A stretch of DNA of 64,000 nucleotides from Rheinheimera sp. EpRS3 (GCF_001513785.1 NZ_LNQS01000007.1:124001-188000); one strand, 5' to 3'. Shown: positions 35,718-44,489, counted from the first letter of the stretch. Notes: generated by a model not told the origin, from the letters alone. Numbers and translations: made by a program.

Positions 35718-36386
35718 ATGGTTGAAAAATTGATCCCAGAGAATGATCTGGAAGACTTGCTAGTTGAAGCACAAGAAAAGCGGTTGAACTTCGCGGAGTT
35801 TATTAATTTCTTTTTGAATGCTGATTTATCTGTTCCTAGCGGCTCCGAAGTTATGCCAGATGGTTCTGGGTTGGCTCCTTTACTATTTGAAAAAAATGGT
35901 ATTCAGATGCTAGGCGTTTTTACATCTTTATCAAGAGTTAAAATGTTTAAAGATAAAACACCTTATTGTCTTTCGATGAGTGGAAGTGATCTACTTTCTC
36001 GCATGCCTTCAGACTGCGGGCTCGTTATCAATCCCGGATTTGATAAAGGCTTTGAACTTCCGCCAGCTGGAATAGCCGCAATTGTAAAAGACTTAAAAAA
36101 ATCGGCTTATGCCCTCGTAGTTTTAAATACAGTATTTATAAATCAATACATGAAAATTATTGAACAGAAAGCATGCTCCTACCTGTTGATGCAAGATGGC
36201 GACGAATGGTATCTAACGTTTTTCACTGGAGGGTCGGTAGAAATTGATATTTGCGTGAAGTTAAATCAACACGAAAAAAATGGCATTAAAAGCGGTGAAT
36301 TAGCTCCATCTACCCTTGTACAGAAATTTCTAAGTGACCGAACCAAGTATGAGGGTAGAAGAATAATACCTTCTATTCACCCTTGA
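35718..36386 (+). CDS. SseB-domain-like protein, candidate immunity protein
   Basis: A 222-residue soluble protein. Residues about 15-135 resemble the SseB N-terminal domain: ADLSVPSG, GVFTSLSRVKMF (the FTS motif), a GSDLL helix and LVINPGFDKGFEL followed by a helix. The rest is not recognised. SseB-type domains occur in immunity-type proteins of polymorphic toxin loci as well as elsewhere. The ATG immediately follows the previous stop, with GGAGG just upstream, so it is in the same transcript as the CxxC protein. Low GC content matches the rest of the array. Confidence 0.65.
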   Translation: MVEKLIPENDLEDLLVEAQEKRLNFAEFINFFLNADLSVPSGSEVMPDGSGLAPLLFEKNGIQMLGVFTSLSRVKMFKDKTPYCLSMSGSDLLSRMPSDCGLVINPGFDKGFELPPAGIAAIVKDLKKSAYALVVLNTVFINQYMKIIEQKACSYLLMQDGDEWYLTFFTGGSVEIDICVKLNQHEKNGIKSGELAPSTLVQKFLSDRTKYEGRRIIPSIHP

Positions 36387-36521
36387 ATTGATAGAAATGG
36401 AGATGTACCGTTAATAGTTAAATGCCTCGCAAAACGCTAAATTATAACTTAAGTATGGCTCTTTGGGATAATAAGAATTTTACTATTTATTTCATTATTG
36501 CAAATTTTGGAGGGCCAAACT

Positions 36522-36791
36522 TTGGCAGATATTAATGCGCCAACTGAAGTATTGTCTATCAAAGCCCCCATGGGCGAAGTATTGGAAGTTGCCAACGCTC
36601 ATTTTAAACTGCAAGGTTTTGAAGTAACCGGCTATGACATAATATTAATGACTAGCGAAGACACCTGGATTGTTTATTACCAGCCGTTTGACCATCCGCG
36701 AGGCCAAAGGGGAAGCGCTGATAAAAAAAGTTATACGGTGGAAGTAGATAAAATAACTAACAAGGTGATTAGTGCTTATTACGCCCGATAG
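36522..36791 (+). CDS. Small unrecognised protein, last gene of the array
   Basis: An 89-residue product starting MADINAPTEVLS. I use TTG 36522 because GGAGGG at 36509-36514 is ideally placed; the longer frame from TTG 36498 includes that site. The end EDTWIVYYQPF and SYTVEVDKITNKVISAYY is reminiscent of small NTF2-fold or PepSY-like immunity proteins, but this is a weak impression. Its GC content is closer to the chromosome than its left neighbours. A terminator-like hairpin follows. Confidence 0.6.
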   Translation: MADINAPTEVLSIKAPMGEVLEVANAHFKLQGFEVTGYDIILMTSEDTWIVYYQPFDHPRGQRGSADKKSYTVEVDKITNKVISAYYAR

Positions 36792-36823
36792 CAGAACTGT
36801 TAACCCAGGTTCTGCTGTTATTA
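36790..36823 (+). terminator. Terminator at the end of the immunity array
   Basis: AGCAGAAC (36790-36797) pairs with GTTCTGCT (36809-36816) around an 11-base loop, followed by the T-rich GTTATTAT. It lies at the stop of the last array gene and faces the convergent MAPEG gene. Confidence 0.6.
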
Positions 36824-37213
36824 TACCAACACCGCCCGTCCTGCAATGCTAAACGCCAGTATCATACCGAGAGCCCATACTGCTGATCTGAAGGTGGCGT
36901 AATCCAGCCAGTAGCATACTAAGTAGGCTACACGGCTTGCAACAAATAACCAGCCCAGCGTTACTGTGGTGCTATCGGCAGTGCCTGTGGCGACCACTAT
37001 AATGATGGCCGCAGCGTAAATAGCCAATGCTTCAAAGCTGTTGTAATGCGCGGCGTTGGCGCGCTGGCCAAAGCCTTTTAGTGCTGCCTGTTGTTCGCGG
37101 GGGTTATTATTATCGTAGCCACCGGATTTTTGCATAGCAAAGGCCAGCGGGGCTTTAGCCAGATAGGGCAGTAACATGGTAATAAACAGGCTAAGCAATA
37201 ATGAGTCGAGCAT
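36821..37213 (-). CDS. MAPEG family membrane protein
   Basis: A 130-residue integral membrane protein with four predicted membrane helices. Features of the bacterial MAPEG family (membrane proteins of eicosanoid and glutathione metabolism) are NPREQQAALKGFGQRANAAH in the first loop, the NSFEALAIYAAA helix and ASRVAYLVCYWLDYATFRS. Bacterial members of this type are mostly of unknown substrate. It is a single gene, convergent to the T6SS array. The ordinary composition marks the return to core chromosome. Confidence 0.88.
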   Translation of the reverse strand: MLDSLLLSLFITMLLPYLAKAPLAFAMQKSGGYDNNNPREQQAALKGFGQRANAAHYNSFEALAIYAAAIIIVVATGTADSTTVTLGWLFVASRVAYLVCYWLDYATFRSAVWALGMILAFSIAGRAVLV

Positions 37214-37253
37214 AACTAACCCCTTGGTTAATGCTGTGCAGACAGAAAATGGA

Positions 37254-37282
37254 TTAACAAAAGGCAGCCATTTGGCTGCCTT
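37254..37282 (-). terminator. Intrinsic terminator after the rhomboid gene
   Basis: Read leftward, AAGGCAGCC pairs with GGCTGCCTT around a 4-base loop (stem 37261-37282), followed by TTGTTAA. It ends the two-gene unit at 37296-39006. Confidence 0.8.
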
Positions 37283-37295
37283 GCTTACTTTAACT

Positions 37296-38393
37296 TTAGC
37301 GCAGTATTCTGGCTTCAGGCTGTTGCAGCAGTTGCAATAGCGGGTTTTGCGCCAGTACTTTTTGTTTTAGCATAACGCCAACCACTATGCCGGCTGCCAG
37401 GCCGCCTAAGTGCGCCCAGTATGCCACGCTTAAGTCTTCTGATAACAGACCAAAGATATTAAGTGCGGCCCAGATAGCAAAATACCAGGCCGGGTTAAGC
37501 TTTTTCTGCCAGACAATAAACATAAATGTCAGGCTGGCGTGGCGGAACCACAGCAAATACATACCGAACAGACCGGCAACGGCACCACTGGCACCTACCA
37601 TTAATAAGTCGCGATCTACCAGGTAGCACATCAGCATTTCTACTAAGGCAGCAACGACACCACAGAGTAAATAAACAGCAAGAAACTTCCATGGCCCCAA
37701 CGCATCTTCCAGGTTGTCGCCGATAATCCACAGAAAATACATATTGCCAACCAGATGCAGTAAGCCGCCGTGCAAAAACTGGTAGCTAAGAAAAGTCCAC
37801 CATTGCTGGCCATCCAGTATTGAGATGGAATCCAGTGCGAAATGGACAAATACCCATTCCGTGCTGGTGTCGTTAAAGCCGTATAGCACAAAAATCAGAA
37901 TATTCAGTGCCAGCAGGGTCCAGGTCATCACGGGCGTGCGGTGCGGCTTAATATTGTACTCTTTAGGCATCTGGGTAAAAAATTGAAACAGCCAGCTTTT
38001 GGCACACACTTTTTCATTCAGCCGGGTTAAAGCTGCCTGTAGTTTAGGTGCCGCCAGTACTTGTTCTGCTTCATCGCCATCTACCCAAATGCCTTTACAG
38101 CGGCCGCATTTATCTACGGTAACCTGATAGTCTTTTAGCAGGTGAAACTGTTGCATGCTCTGATTGCAGCGATGACAGTGGTACTGATGTTGCTCCAGCT
38201 TTTCACCAAAACTTTGTTTTATGCAATAGGGATCAGTCAGTTCACTGCTGTGTGCTATAGCGTCGCTTAATTCTTTATCATCAAACCAGAGGCCATTACA
38301 ACGCTGGCAACGGTCAACCTGCTGGCCATGCATTTCTATGGTTTGCAGAGTCTGGTCTTTGCAACAAGGGCAATATAGTTGTGGTTTGGTCAT
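37296..38393 (-). CDS. Rhomboid protease with two N-terminal zinc ribbons
   Basis: A 365-residue membrane protein. The N-terminal about 110 residues contain two zf-TFIIB-like zinc ribbons: CPCC with CQRCNGLWFDDKEL, and CHRCN with CGRCKGIWVDGDE. After a linker comes a rhomboid domain of about six membrane helices with HGGLLHLVGNMYFL, the catalytic serine in GASGAVAGLFGMY and the catalytic histidine in AHLGGLAAG. Rhomboids cut membrane proteins within the bilayer. The ribbons probably serve in substrate or regulator binding. It starts 1 base after its upstream neighbour, with the ribosome site inside that gene, so the two are coupled. Confidence 0.93.
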   Translation of the reverse strand: MTKPQLYCPCCKDQTLQTIEMHGQQVDRCQRCNGLWFDDKELSDAIAHSSELTDPYCIKQSFGEKLEQHQYHCHRCNQSMQQFHLLKDYQVTVDKCGRCKGIWVDGDEAEQVLAAPKLQAALTRLNEKVCAKSWLFQFFTQMPKEYNIKPHRTPVMTWTLLALNILIFVLYGFNDTSTEWVFVHFALDSISILDGQQWWTFLSYQFLHGGLLHLVGNMYFLWIIGDNLEDALGPWKFLAVYLLCGVVAALVEMLMCYLVDRDLLMVGASGAVAGLFGMYLLWFRHASLTFMFIVWQKKLNPAWYFAIWAALNIFGLLSEDLSVAYWAHLGGLAAGIVVGVMLKQKVLAQNPLLQLLQQPEARILR

Positions 38394-38394
38394 A

Positions 38395-39006
38395 TTAATC
38401 TACCTCGACATCCTGCTGTGCCAGTGCTTGTTTTAGCTGATTGGTGTCAGCTTCAAACATAGGCAATACTACCGTTTTCATATGTTCTACCTGCTCCAGC
38501 AATAACTTGGTGCCATAATGAGTACTGTAAAAGCTGGTTTGAATTTTGCCGTGGATATCATTAACTTCGCGGTAGAATTTGCGGCTTTCACTTAACAGGG
38601 CAGAAGGAGTTTCCAGCGTGGCTGGGGAGAACTTCATGCTTTCCCAGACGAAAGTATCCAACACTAAGTCGTAACGCTTTACCGCATGCACACTGATGTT
38701 TTTAATCTGTTCGGTGTACTTTTCTATCAGCACCAGGTTGTCGCTCAGCTCGTGCTGTAGCGACTGACGTAAGTAATAGTTATTCTTATCGCTTTGAATT
38801 TGTTCAAACAATACAGCTTGTTGTAAACCTTGCTGGGCAGCCAGATAAACACCCAGCACAGTAGCGATAATCATTGAAATCTGGCTAATCCAGAAACTCA
38901 GATTTGATATTTCGCCTTGCTCCAGCGGTATAGCTTTTTTGGGTTTCTGATGCTGTGTGGTTTCATTGATATGTACGGTATTGGTTAGTGGATCGCGGGC
39001 GGGCAT
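38395..39006 (-). CDS. Membrane-anchored protein upstream of the rhomboid
   Basis: A 203-residue product with no recognised family. An N-terminal 35-residue polar part is followed by one membrane segment (FWISQISMIIATVLGVYLAA) and then a mostly helical, probably coiled-coil domain to the end. It is translationally coupled to the rhomboid protease gene, so it could be its substrate or partner; this is inference. A clear AAGGA ribosome site precedes the ATG. Confidence 0.75.
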   Translation of the reverse strand: MPARDPLTNTVHINETTQHQKPKKAIPLEQGEISNLSFWISQISMIIATVLGVYLAAQQGLQQAVLFEQIQSDKNNYYLRQSLQHELSDNLVLIEKYTEQIKNISVHAVKRYDLVLDTFVWESMKFSPATLETPSALLSESRKFYREVNDIHGKIQTSFYSTHYGTKLLLEQVEHMKTVVLPMFEADTNQLKQALAQQDVEVD

Positions 39007-39128
39007 AACACGTCCTTGTTGTGGTGAATAAAAAGTGACGCAAGTGTAACCCGAAACCCGGTGGCGATTACAGCTGGTTAGGTATCAGGTACGTTTGAGT
39101 GCTTGTTTTTTGCGCAAAAATGTAAAAT

Positions 39129-40172
39129 TCAAAGCGCTTCAAGGGTAAAGTCGTCTTGTTTTAAGGCGTTAGCCAGCTCATGCGAGCGTTCGATCACCTG
39201 CTGCCAGTAGGGGATCCTTATGTCGTCGGGCAGTTTAAAGTCTTTGCGATCGGGTATTTTGCCAAAGGGTAATGATTTTACCCAGCTATCAGACGGGCAA
39301 AGCAACACTACATTATGTAAATAAGCCGGATTGGTTTTACGCCATTTTAGCGCCTTATCAAACCAGCCCGGGGTAAGGCTCGGGTAAAAATGCGGATATA
39401 ACACCAGGCCGTTATCGGTAAAGGGCAGGTCAAAATGGTAATCGGTTACGCCCCCGTCGTAATACCGGCCAACGCCTGCGCCGGCAATGTCTTCTACCGG
39501 GTTTAATACCAGCGGAATAGAACCACTGGCCAGCACGGCCTGGCGTAAATTAGCGGTACTGAGTTCAGTATGCTGGGTGGGTAGCAGGCCGGCATAATGA
39601 AACGGCGATGGCTCACCGGGAGCATGAAACAGCACGCGCTGGAAAAAATACTGTAAATGTTTGCGGTTAAGCAGGTTGGCGCCGGCAGCCAGTGTTAAAC
39701 CACCGGCTTGCAGCAGTTTGCTGCGTGCACCAGACAACCGACGCGCTTTAGCCACAACCAAATTAAGCTTAATCAAGGGGTTATCTATAACCTGTTGCAA
39801 ATGCTGCTCGGTTGGAAAAACATCATCAATAATACGCGCCGAGATTTCGGTTATCAGCCGGGTATCGGCCGTTTTGGGGTAAGTAATATGGCAATAGGCA
39901 TGGCAAAAACGCTGTGAAGCCGCGACCGGATCAGCCTGAGCAAAGCAGGCAAAGCGCCATGCTCCTGCTGAGCTACCCAGAATATGCAGCGGCGTGCTGC
40001 GACCGGCAAAAAACTCACCAAACAGGTATTGATCCAAACCAAATAAACAAAACCACTTGGGGCCGCCGCTGGCACCTACCATAACGCTGAAATCAGCCTG
40101 TTGCAGGCCATGTTGCTGAATATGGGCAAAGGCTGTTGGCCCGGCCAGTATACGTAGTGCTGTTTTGCTCAA
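39129..40172 (-). CDS. Patatin-like phospholipase family protein
   Basis: A 347-residue cytoplasmic lipid acyl hydrolase candidate. Patatin features are GASGGPKWFCLFGLDQYLFG as the oxyanion-type glycine loop, the nucleophile elbow GSSAG followed by AWRFACFAQ, and the Asp of the catalytic dyad in YYDGGVTDYHFD. No signal peptide is visible. It starts at TTG 40172, 26 bases after dgt, and probably shares its transcript. The substrate cannot be told from sequence. Confidence 0.88.
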   Translation of the reverse strand: MSKTALRILAGPTAFAHIQQHGLQQADFSVMVGASGGPKWFCLFGLDQYLFGEFFAGRSTPLHILGSSAGAWRFACFAQADPVAASQRFCHAYCHITYPKTADTRLITEISARIIDDVFPTEQHLQQVIDNPLIKLNLVVAKARRLSGARSKLLQAGGLTLAAGANLLNRKHLQYFFQRVLFHAPGEPSPFHYAGLLPTQHTELSTANLRQAVLASGSIPLVLNPVEDIAGAGVGRYYDGGVTDYHFDLPFTDNGLVLYPHFYPSLTPGWFDKALKWRKTNPAYLHNVVLLCPSDSWVKSLPFGKIPDRKDFKLPDDIRIPYWQQVIERSHELANALKQDDFTLEAL

Positions 40173-40198
40173 AACGGTAGATACCTGTTACTTAACGG

Positions 40199-41485
40199 TT
40201 AAACGGTAGCATACAGCCGGCGGTACATATGCTCGGCGTAATCATCAGTCATGCCGGAGATATAATCGCATATCACCCGGGTTTTTAGCTCGTCAGGGGC
40301 ATCCATCCAGCGTTGCTGGGTATTGGCCGGCAGCAGCCGTGAGGGATCTGAGCTGAACGCATCAAACAGGACCATCAGCATATTCTGACAGCGAAAACGC
40401 GATTGCTGAATCTCCGGTTTTGAGATTACGCAGCGATATACCACCTGTTTTAAACAATGCAAAATTGCCTGTGGCGCGGCAGCTAATGCTGCGTTATAGC
40501 GGATAAGAGGCTCCTGTGCCTGCGGCAAGGCTTCATACAGCGTAACGGAGCTGATCAACAGGTTTACCAGCGAGCCTATCGCGTCTTTACGCAGGTGATG
40601 CTGATGGCAAAACAGCGCGGCGCTGATTTGTTGCATCAGTTGCTGTAGCTCGCCTGGCAGTGCATCCCAGTTTGCCTGAGTATGTTGCTGCCATTGTGTC
40701 TGGCTAATGTTGCCAAGCACTATGGCATCTTCTAAATCATGTACACCATAAGCGATATCGTCTGCCAGCTCCATAATTGACGCATCCAGCGATTTATAGC
40801 GTGATTTCAGATAAGGAGATGTATCCAGCGTGTCGGTGCTTTGAAACAAACTGCGGTCAGCTTCGCTTAACGGCGCCAGTATCCAGTTAAGAATATCTGC
40901 ATCGGCAGCAAAAATAGCTTTTGCCGGTTTCCATGGCGTTAAGTTAAGCGGGTTAGTGGCGGCTATCGTTTCATGGCGTAAATCGGGTTGTAATACCGGG
41001 TATTTTAATAACCCCAGCAGGGTGCGGCGCGATAAGTCCATACCGTGCTGCAGCGTATAGGGTTCCAGCTTGGCGACTATGCGCAGCGTCTGTCCGTTAC
41101 CCTCGAAACCGCCGGCATGCAGCATTTTATAATTCAGGGCGGTTTCGCCGCCATGGCCAAAAGGCGGGTGGCCAATATCATGTGCCAGACATAAGGCTTC
41201 CATCAAACTATCTTCTGGCAGAAAAGCTAATTGTGCCGCATCCACTTTGCTGCGCAGTTGGCTAACCAGACCGGTGCCAATTTGCGCCGCCTCCAGTGAA
41301 TGTGTCAGGCGGGTGCGGTAAAAGTCGTTTTGGCCAATACCCAGAATTTGGGTTTTTGATTGCAGGCGGCGAAACGCTGCCGAGTGCAGAATACGGGCGC
41401 GGTCGCGCTGCCAGGGGGTACGCTGATCGCCGGGCCTGCTGTTGCTAATGCCAGAGCGGCGCTCTGACCAAAGAGGGTGAGGCAT
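40199..41485 (-). CDS. dgt: dGTP triphosphohydrolase family protein
   Basis: An HD-domain hydrolase that splits dGTP (or other dNTPs) to nucleoside and triphosphate, important for dNTP balance. It has 428 residues from ATG 41485, which has AAGGAA close upstream; an in-frame TTG at 41509 would add 8 residues. Features are RDRARILHSAAFRRLQSKTQ, the RLTHSLEAAQIG histidine, the HD pair in CLAHDIGHPPFGHGGE and the later MELADDIAYGVHDLEDA. This is the shorter dGTPase subgroup, distinct from the 500-residue E. coli enzyme. The patatin gene follows in the same direction. Confidence 0.92.
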   Translation of the reverse strand: MPHPLWSERRSGISNSRPGDQRTPWQRDRARILHSAAFRRLQSKTQILGIGQNDFYRTRLTHSLEAAQIGTGLVSQLRSKVDAAQLAFLPEDSLMEALCLAHDIGHPPFGHGGETALNYKMLHAGGFEGNGQTLRIVAKLEPYTLQHGMDLSRRTLLGLLKYPVLQPDLRHETIAATNPLNLTPWKPAKAIFAADADILNWILAPLSEADRSLFQSTDTLDTSPYLKSRYKSLDASIMELADDIAYGVHDLEDAIVLGNISQTQWQQHTQANWDALPGELQQLMQQISAALFCHQHHLRKDAIGSLVNLLISSVTLYEALPQAQEPLIRYNAALAAAPQAILHCLKQVVYRCVISKPEIQQSRFRCQNMLMVLFDAFSSDPSRLLPANTQQRWMDAPDELKTRVICDYISGMTDDYAEHMYRRLYATV

Positions 41486-41666
41486 AGTATTCCTTGTTAA
41501 TTCAAACAACTCTTTCTAATTCAAATAGCTAAAGTGCAAAACAGCAGGCATGGTGCTGAGCATATCTGATGCGCTATAGTACGCCAACTGTGGTTAAACT
41601 TCGAGCCCGGCTACAGTGTCATTGGCGGATTTATCTGCAAAAAAGCATTCGACAAGCAAAAAATTA

Positions 41667-41686
41667 TACTGTATAAAATGACAGTA
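41667..41686. promoter_or_regulatory. LexA (SOS) box before yebG
   Basis: TACTGT-N8-ACAGTA is a perfect inverted-repeat match to the gammaproteobacterial LexA site CTGT-N8-ACAG with the extended TA ends. It ends 21 bases before the yebG ATG, so LexA would cover the promoter. Confidence 0.92.
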
Positions 41687-41707
41687 ATTTAATTGGGGGG
41701 AAATGCC

Positions 41708-42007
41708 ATGGCTGTAATTATTAAGTATGTAGTAGAACGTAACGGAGCAGAAAAAATGACTTTTACGTCTAAAGCAGAAGCTGACGCTTATGACAAAATG
41801 CTGGATACTGCTGACGAACTGGCCCGCTTTTTAGCTGGTAGCGGTTTAGTTACTGATGAGCAGCAGGCTGAAGCCCTGGCACTTTATATGGCGCAGCAGA
41901 AAGACGACTTGCTGGTGGCATTGGGTGCCAAAAAGCCTGCGCCTAAAGCAGATAAAAACGAAAAAACCACTAAAGCAAAAATTGCTGCAGTAGAGCAGGC
42001 CGCTTAA
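41708..42007 (+). CDS. yebG: SOS-induced protein YebG
   Basis: A 99-residue DNA-damage-inducible protein of unknown biochemical role, one of the LexA regulon genes of E. coli. The start MAVIIKYVVERNGAEKMTF matches YebG, and the end has a Lys/Ala-rich tail. ATG 41708 is used; a frame from 41693 adds only 5 residues that overlap a GGGGGG ribosome site. The LexA box just upstream explains its regulation. It ends tail-to-tail with the symporter gene, overlapping by 4 bases, so no terminator fits between them. Confidence 0.95.
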   Translation: MAVIIKYVVERNGAEKMTFTSKAEADAYDKMLDTADELARFLAGSGLVTDEQQAEALALYMAQQKDDLLVALGAKKPAPKADKNEKTTKAKIAAVEQAA

Positions 42008-43401
42008 CGGGCCTGCTGTTGTTTTTGCCAATAGGTTTTAAGATCGGCCTTTACTTCAGGTAGCAGCAAGTACAGCGCGAGGATATTGGGTACGGCCATT
42101 AAGAAAATCATTGAATCTATAAAGTCGAACACCGCCATTACATCCGGTACGGCGCCCATAGATACAATAAAACAAAACAATACCTTATACAGTTGTGTCA
42201 GGCGTTTATCCTGGCCGACCAGATAACGCCAGCCGGTCATACCGTAGTAAGACCAGCTGATAACGGTAGAAAAACCAAATAACAGCAGCGCAACCATTAA
42301 TACCCACGGAAACCAGCTAAATACCGAGGCAAAGGCACCTGAGGTAATTTGCACACCGTCCAGCCCTGGTGTTTGATAAGCACCGGTTAAAATAATCACC
42401 AGTGCCGTAATGGTACAAATAACCACCGTATCTATAAAGGGCTCCAGTAAACCAATAAATCCCTGGCTTACCGGCTCTTTCGTTTGGGCGGCGGCATGGG
42501 CGATAGGTGAGGAGCCAATACCGGCTTCGTTCGAGTAGGCTGCGCGGCGAAAACCCTGGATCAGCACACCAATAAAACCGCCGTAACCTGCTTCCGGTGT
42601 AAAGGCACCTTGTACTATCAGCCATAACGCTGATGGAATAGCACTGGCATAGGTAAGCATAACCAACACTGACGCTAACAGGTAAATGCCACACATCAGT
42701 GGCACCAGTTTACTGGTAACACGGGCAATACTTTTTAACCCGCCAATAATTACTGCACCAACTAAAAAGGCATAAATGGCACCGAACAGCCAGGCGTTGT
42801 CAAAACCGGTTACGGTTTTTACCTGCACAAAACCCTGGTTAACGTGCACAAAGCCAGCTGAACCAAAGATCACAAATACCGAAAACGCCATTGCCAGTAT
42901 GCTACCCAGCACCGGCAGGTTAAATTTATCCAGCGCGGCTTTAATGTAATACATCGGCCCGCCAGACACGCTACCATCAGCATTAATTTGCCGGTATTTT
43001 ACCGCCAGCGTACATTCTACAAACTTGGTCGACATGCCAAGCAGGCCTGCCACTATCATCCAGAACGTTGCTCCCGGGCCCCCCAGGCTGATTGCAACGG
43101 CAACACCGGCAATATTACCAGTACCCACTGTGCCGGAAAGTGCCGTGCTCAGGGCCTGAAACGGCGTAATTTCACCATTGGCACCACTGCGTTTATTGTT
43201 TTTTAACAGACTGAATGCATGGCCAAAACCGCGAACATTAATAAAACCAAGGTAACAGGTAAATACCAGTGCACCGCTAACCAGCCAGATCAGTACCATA
43301 GGTATACTGACACCATTGATATCAAAGGCATAAAATACGATGGCGGCAAGCTGGGTTGTCAGGCTTTCAAATGCCTGCTGGAAGGAAAAATCGCTATTCA
43401 T
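42004..43401 (-). CDS. Alanine/glycine:sodium symporter (AGCS family)
   Basis: An inner-membrane transporter of 465 residues with about 11 helices. AGCS members import alanine or glycine with Na+. Hallmarks are FQALSTALSGTVGTGNIAGVA, the GGPGATFWMIVAGLLGM segment, GGPMYYI and the AAYSNEAGIGSSPIAHAAA block, all well kept. It is a single gene with a 164-base upstream gap shared with the divergent metal transporter. Substrate preference between alanine and glycine is not decided by the sequence. Confidence 0.95.
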   Translation of the reverse strand: MNSDFSFQQAFESLTTQLAAIVFYAFDINGVSIPMVLIWLVSGALVFTCYLGFINVRGFGHAFSLLKNNKRSGANGEITPFQALSTALSGTVGTGNIAGVAVAISLGGPGATFWMIVAGLLGMSTKFVECTLAVKYRQINADGSVSGGPMYYIKAALDKFNLPVLGSILAMAFSVFVIFGSAGFVHVNQGFVQVKTVTGFDNAWLFGAIYAFLVGAVIIGGLKSIARVTSKLVPLMCGIYLLASVLVMLTYASAIPSALWLIVQGAFTPEAGYGGFIGVLIQGFRRAAYSNEAGIGSSPIAHAAAQTKEPVSQGFIGLLEPFIDTVVICTITALVIILTGAYQTPGLDGVQITSGAFASVFSWFPWVLMVALLLFGFSTVISWSYYGMTGWRYLVGQDKRLTQLYKVLFCFIVSMGAVPDVMAVFDFIDSMIFLMAVPNILALYLLLPEVKADLKTYWQKQQQAR

Positions 43402-43565
43402 TTATTAACTTCAGCGGTATGGATGGCTAATTATTGCTGCAAGATTACTGTGTTATTAGTGCATAAACAAGCGTTTGTCTAAAAGCGAGCGGCAATGATT
43501 GTGTCGGCGGTTAATTACTCTTATGCTCAGTGCTCATGCCATTTATATATACCTGGTTAAACCTT

Positions 43566-44489
43566 ATGTCAGAGCAACACCAGCATACTTCGCATAAAAA
43601 CCATGGCCATCAACATGGACATCAGCACGCCCATCATAGTGAAAGTAGTAATATTGCGCTGGCTTTCTGGCTTAATTTTGGCTTTGCTTTAATTGAAATT
43701 GTCGGCGGCATACTAACTAACAGTGTTGCCATTATTGCCGATGCTATTCATGACTTGGGAGACAGCCTGGCAATAGGTTTTGCCTGGTTCGCCAGCAAAA
43801 TTGCGACCCGACAGCCCACACAAAAATACAGCTATGGTTACCGGCGCTGGTCGCTGTTAAGCGCGCTGATCAGCGGCCTTATTTTGTTAGTTGGCTCGGG
43901 CTGGGTGTTGTCTGAGGCTATTCCACGGTTGTGGCAGCCGCAATTGCCGCACACAGGCGGCATGTTTGTACTGGCCATTTTCGGCATAGCTGTAAATGGT
44001 GCTGCCGTATTACGCTTACGCCGTGGCAAAACGCAAAATGAAAAGGTACTCAGCTGGCACCTGCTGGAAGATGTGCTGGGTTGGGTGGCGGTATTGCTTG
44101 GTGCCATTCTGATGTACTTTACCGGCTGGGCCTGGCTTGATCCGGTGCTATGTATCGGTTTTACCCTGTTTATTCTGTTTAATGTTATTAAAAGCCTGAA
44201 ACAAACACTGGCCCTGTTTTTACAGGTTAGCCCTGATCCCGCGTTGCAGCAGCAAATTACCACAGAGCTAAATGCGCTGGAGTTTGTAAAAGCGGTGCAT
44301 CATTTACATTTATGGTCACTCGATGGTGAGCAGCACGTACTGACAATGCATGTAGAACTTAGCGCTGATGCTGCCCTGGCCAAACAGTTACACTATAAGC
44401 AGCGTATTGCCGAGCTCTTGGCTCCGTATAATTTAGGCCACACTACTGTTGAATTTGAACTAAGCGGAGAAATCTGCCGCGATTCTTAA
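43566..44489 (+). CDS. Cation diffusion facilitator metal exporter
   Basis: A 307-residue CDF (ZitB/CzcD type) transporter that exports Zn2+ or similar ions in exchange for protons. The N-terminus is His-rich (about residues 4-26), a metal-binding trait. The membrane part has ADAIHDLGDSLAIG (the HxxxD metal site) and the second site LLEDVLGWVAVLLG. The cytoplasmic C-terminal domain has VKAVHHLHLWSLDGEQHVLTMHV in blocks. ATG 43566 gives a start like relatives; an in-frame ATG at 43536 is possible. No strong ribosome site marks either. Confidence 0.93.
   Translation: MSEQHQHTSHKNHGHQHGHQHAHHSESSNIALAFWLNFGFALIEIVGGILTNSVAIIADAIHDLGDSLAIGFAWFASKIATRQPTQKYSYGYRRWSLLSALISGLILLVGSGWVLSEAIPRLWQPQLPHTGGMFVLAIFGIAVNGAAVLRLRRGKTQNEKVLSWHLLEDVLGWVAVLLGAILMYFTGWAWLDPVLCIGFTLFILFNVIKSLKQTLALFLQVSPDPALQQQITTELNALEFVKAVHHLHLWSLDGEQHVLTMHVELSADAALAKQLHYKQRIAELLAPYNLGHTTVEFELSGEICRDS

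Noticed and set aside
41580..41640. A tRNA-like stretch upstream of yebG
   Set aside because: A CTTCGAGCCCGG segment recalls a T arm, but no acceptor or anticodon stems can be formed around it.
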